From an uncultured Bacteroidales bacterium (lineage in GTDB: Bacteria > Bacteroidota > Bacteroidia > Bacteroidales > WCHB1-69): 64,000 nucleotides of DNA. The position numbers and the translations under genes were made by a program. The notes under the pieces are model-generated. The model was given only the letters and a program-made list of their open reading frames with translations. It was not told the DNA's origin and searched no databases. How positions within the stretch are numbered: position 1 is the stretch's first letter; every line of letters starts with the position of its first letter. This document shows, piece after piece, positions 63,175-64,000 of the stretch. The stretch is taken from the NCBI GenBank assembly GCA_900315245.1, contig OMYJ01000008.1, forward strand, positions 57,383-121,382, written 5' to 3'.

Positions 63175-64000
63175 TTAATCGCGGAGACAGCGGACAGAAT
63201 ATCCGATGTTCTTATCGTCGCCGCTCCGGTACACGCTCGCGTTAAGGTAGCCCAGGCTGCGGTAGTAGGCGCCGTAGCCACTGTACTGCGTAGCACTCCA
63301 AAAGAGGGCGCCGTTGCCCGCACTGCCGAACGACGAATCGTTGCAGTAGCCTGCCGGAACGGCCCCGAAGCCCGAAGCATTATTCGAAGTTTGGTCATTG
63401 CCCACCGCACAAGTGTTCGTGCTGCTGTTCCATCCGACACTGTCAGCCAATACCTTGGCGATATAACTGGTGTTTCCTCCACACACATACTCGCTTTGGC
63501 TGCTCACATAGGCGGCCATCGCTGTCCACTCCGCATCGCTCGGCAAGTGCCAACCAACAGGACAGATGCCCCTGCGGTGGCCGTTGAATGTCACGGATAC
63601 CGCATTGCTGTAGTCCGTGTTCTCGCTCGTCTCCCCATACAGCGTGTTGAACGTGTCAACCGCCGCATTCCAGTTGTAGAGCAAACCGTAGTTCATCGGT
63701 GCATACGTCGCCGGGTTGTTGTTATACCAACGGGCTTGTTTGCCCGTGTAGGTGTAATTGGCACTAGCAGCCGGGATAAGGTACGTTCCCGTGCTCGGTG
63801 AGGTGGTGGTTCGCAGGTTCTCCTTCGTCCAACACTGGTTGCCAATCTTCACGGTATTATAGACGTTGCCCTCGTGGTCGGTGACCGTGGGAGTACCGAG
63901 GCAGGGTTGCCCGTCGCCGGCGGGGATACCGCTTTCTTCCGTAGTGAAACTCACCTCTGCACCGTAACTAGTGCCTTCAGATGTAGTTACAAACGCACGG
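63175..64000 (-). CDS. FISUMP-domain protein, 5' part outside the window
   Basis: At least 274 residues; no start is in the window. At the right edge the frame continues as RAFVTTSEGTSYGAEVSFTT, the end of an FnIII-like repeat of the kind found in the giant FISUMP protein. A FISUMP domain follows: CLGTPTVTDHEGNVYNTV, CWTKENLRTT, GICPVGWHLPSDAEW, YGYSVRC-like end IGYSVRCLRD. It terminates there without a sorting domain, as the giant protein does. It is likely a secreted or surface protein. It is a second, separate FISUMP locus. Confidence 0.85.
   Translation of the reverse strand, partial: RAFVTTSEGTSYGAEVSFTTEESGIPAGDGQPCLGTPTVTDHEGNVYNTVKIGNQCWTKENLRTTTSPSTGTYLIPAASANYTYTGKQARWYNNNPATYAPMNYGLLYNWNAAVDTFNTLYGETSENTDYSNAVSVTFNGHRRGICPVGWHLPSDAEWTAMAAYVSSQSEYVCGGNTSYIAKVLADSVGWNSSTNTCAVGNDQTSNNASGFGAVPAGYCNDSSFGSAGNGALFWSATQYSGYGAYYRSLGYLNASVYRSGDDKNIGYSVRCLRD

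Overview
This 64 kb window is a contiguous chromosomal piece of a Bacteroidetes bacterium, most likely order Bacteroidales. The evidence is: Bacteroidetes-type promoters (-7 box TAnnTTTG, often seen as GGCAAAGATA on the opposite strand), weak Shine-Dalgarno sites, a type IX secretion (T9SS) sorting domain, a gingipain-type DUF2436 domain, FISUMP domains, DUF5106 thioredoxin-like lipid-periplasm proteins and NhaD. No rRNA, tRNA, CRISPR array, integrase or transposase was recognised. The genus cannot be fixed from the sequence.

Layout. 0-2.7 kb: a PLP enzyme of the threonine synthase family, then an ORF6N-domain gene bracketed by 35-bp direct repeats. 2.8-17.1 kb: the most unusual part. A leftward run of four genes (FnIII-like lipoprotein, ComEC-like metallo-beta-lactamase hydrolase, a 2567-residue modular FISUMP protein, and a two-helix protein with a potassium-channel-like pore whose filter is altered) faces a rightward transmembrane Ser/Thr kinase with a FISUMP-like outer domain and a small helix-turn-helix-like protein. 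Between them is a strong candidate small RNA with its own promoter and terminator. Three copies of a direct repeat AGAACC-N5-AGAACC sit at fixed helical positions upstream of the promoters of the lipoprotein, the RNA and the HTH-like gene. I read this as an undescribed receptor-kinase/FISUMP regulatory locus.

17.2-33.9 kb: an alpha-oxoamine synthase that looks like the sulfonolipid-type cysteate acyltransferase (which may pair functionally with the PLP enzyme at the window start), two DUF5106 thioredoxin-like proteins, glmM, sbcC-sbcD, a LolA-like protein, a T9SS-exported subtilase, a MurL-like epimerase and a lipoprotein. 34-48.8 kb: mostly housekeeping (argS, FKBP isomerase, an EF-G outside any ribosomal operon, a TPR protein, DedA, aroE, lpd, nhaD, trxB) with two outer-membrane proteins and a four-helix-bundle/zinc-ribbon fusion. 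48.9-52.6 kb: a defence-type block with a DUF262-HNH nuclease, an EcoRI-type adenine methyltransferase, a cloverleaf-like leader RNA and a higBA toxin-antitoxin pair. 52.8-64 kb: sufB without sufC/D, a riboflavin-kinase/GNAT fusion, an LRR protein, ornithine carbamoyltransferase, a HAD phosphatase, a BACON/OmpA-like protein, uvrA, a 680-bp repeat-rich noncoding tract beside a GIY-YIG nuclease, and the 3' part of a second FISUMP protein that leaves the window.

Intergenic DNA is unusually rich in short repeats: heptamer arrays, octamer arrays (CATCGTNT) that start at stop codons, GTAGAGACG palindromes and a roughly 50-bp double hairpin family. Two palindromes lie in frame inside the restriction-type genes. 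Identifications rest on motif reading only; no database search was run.
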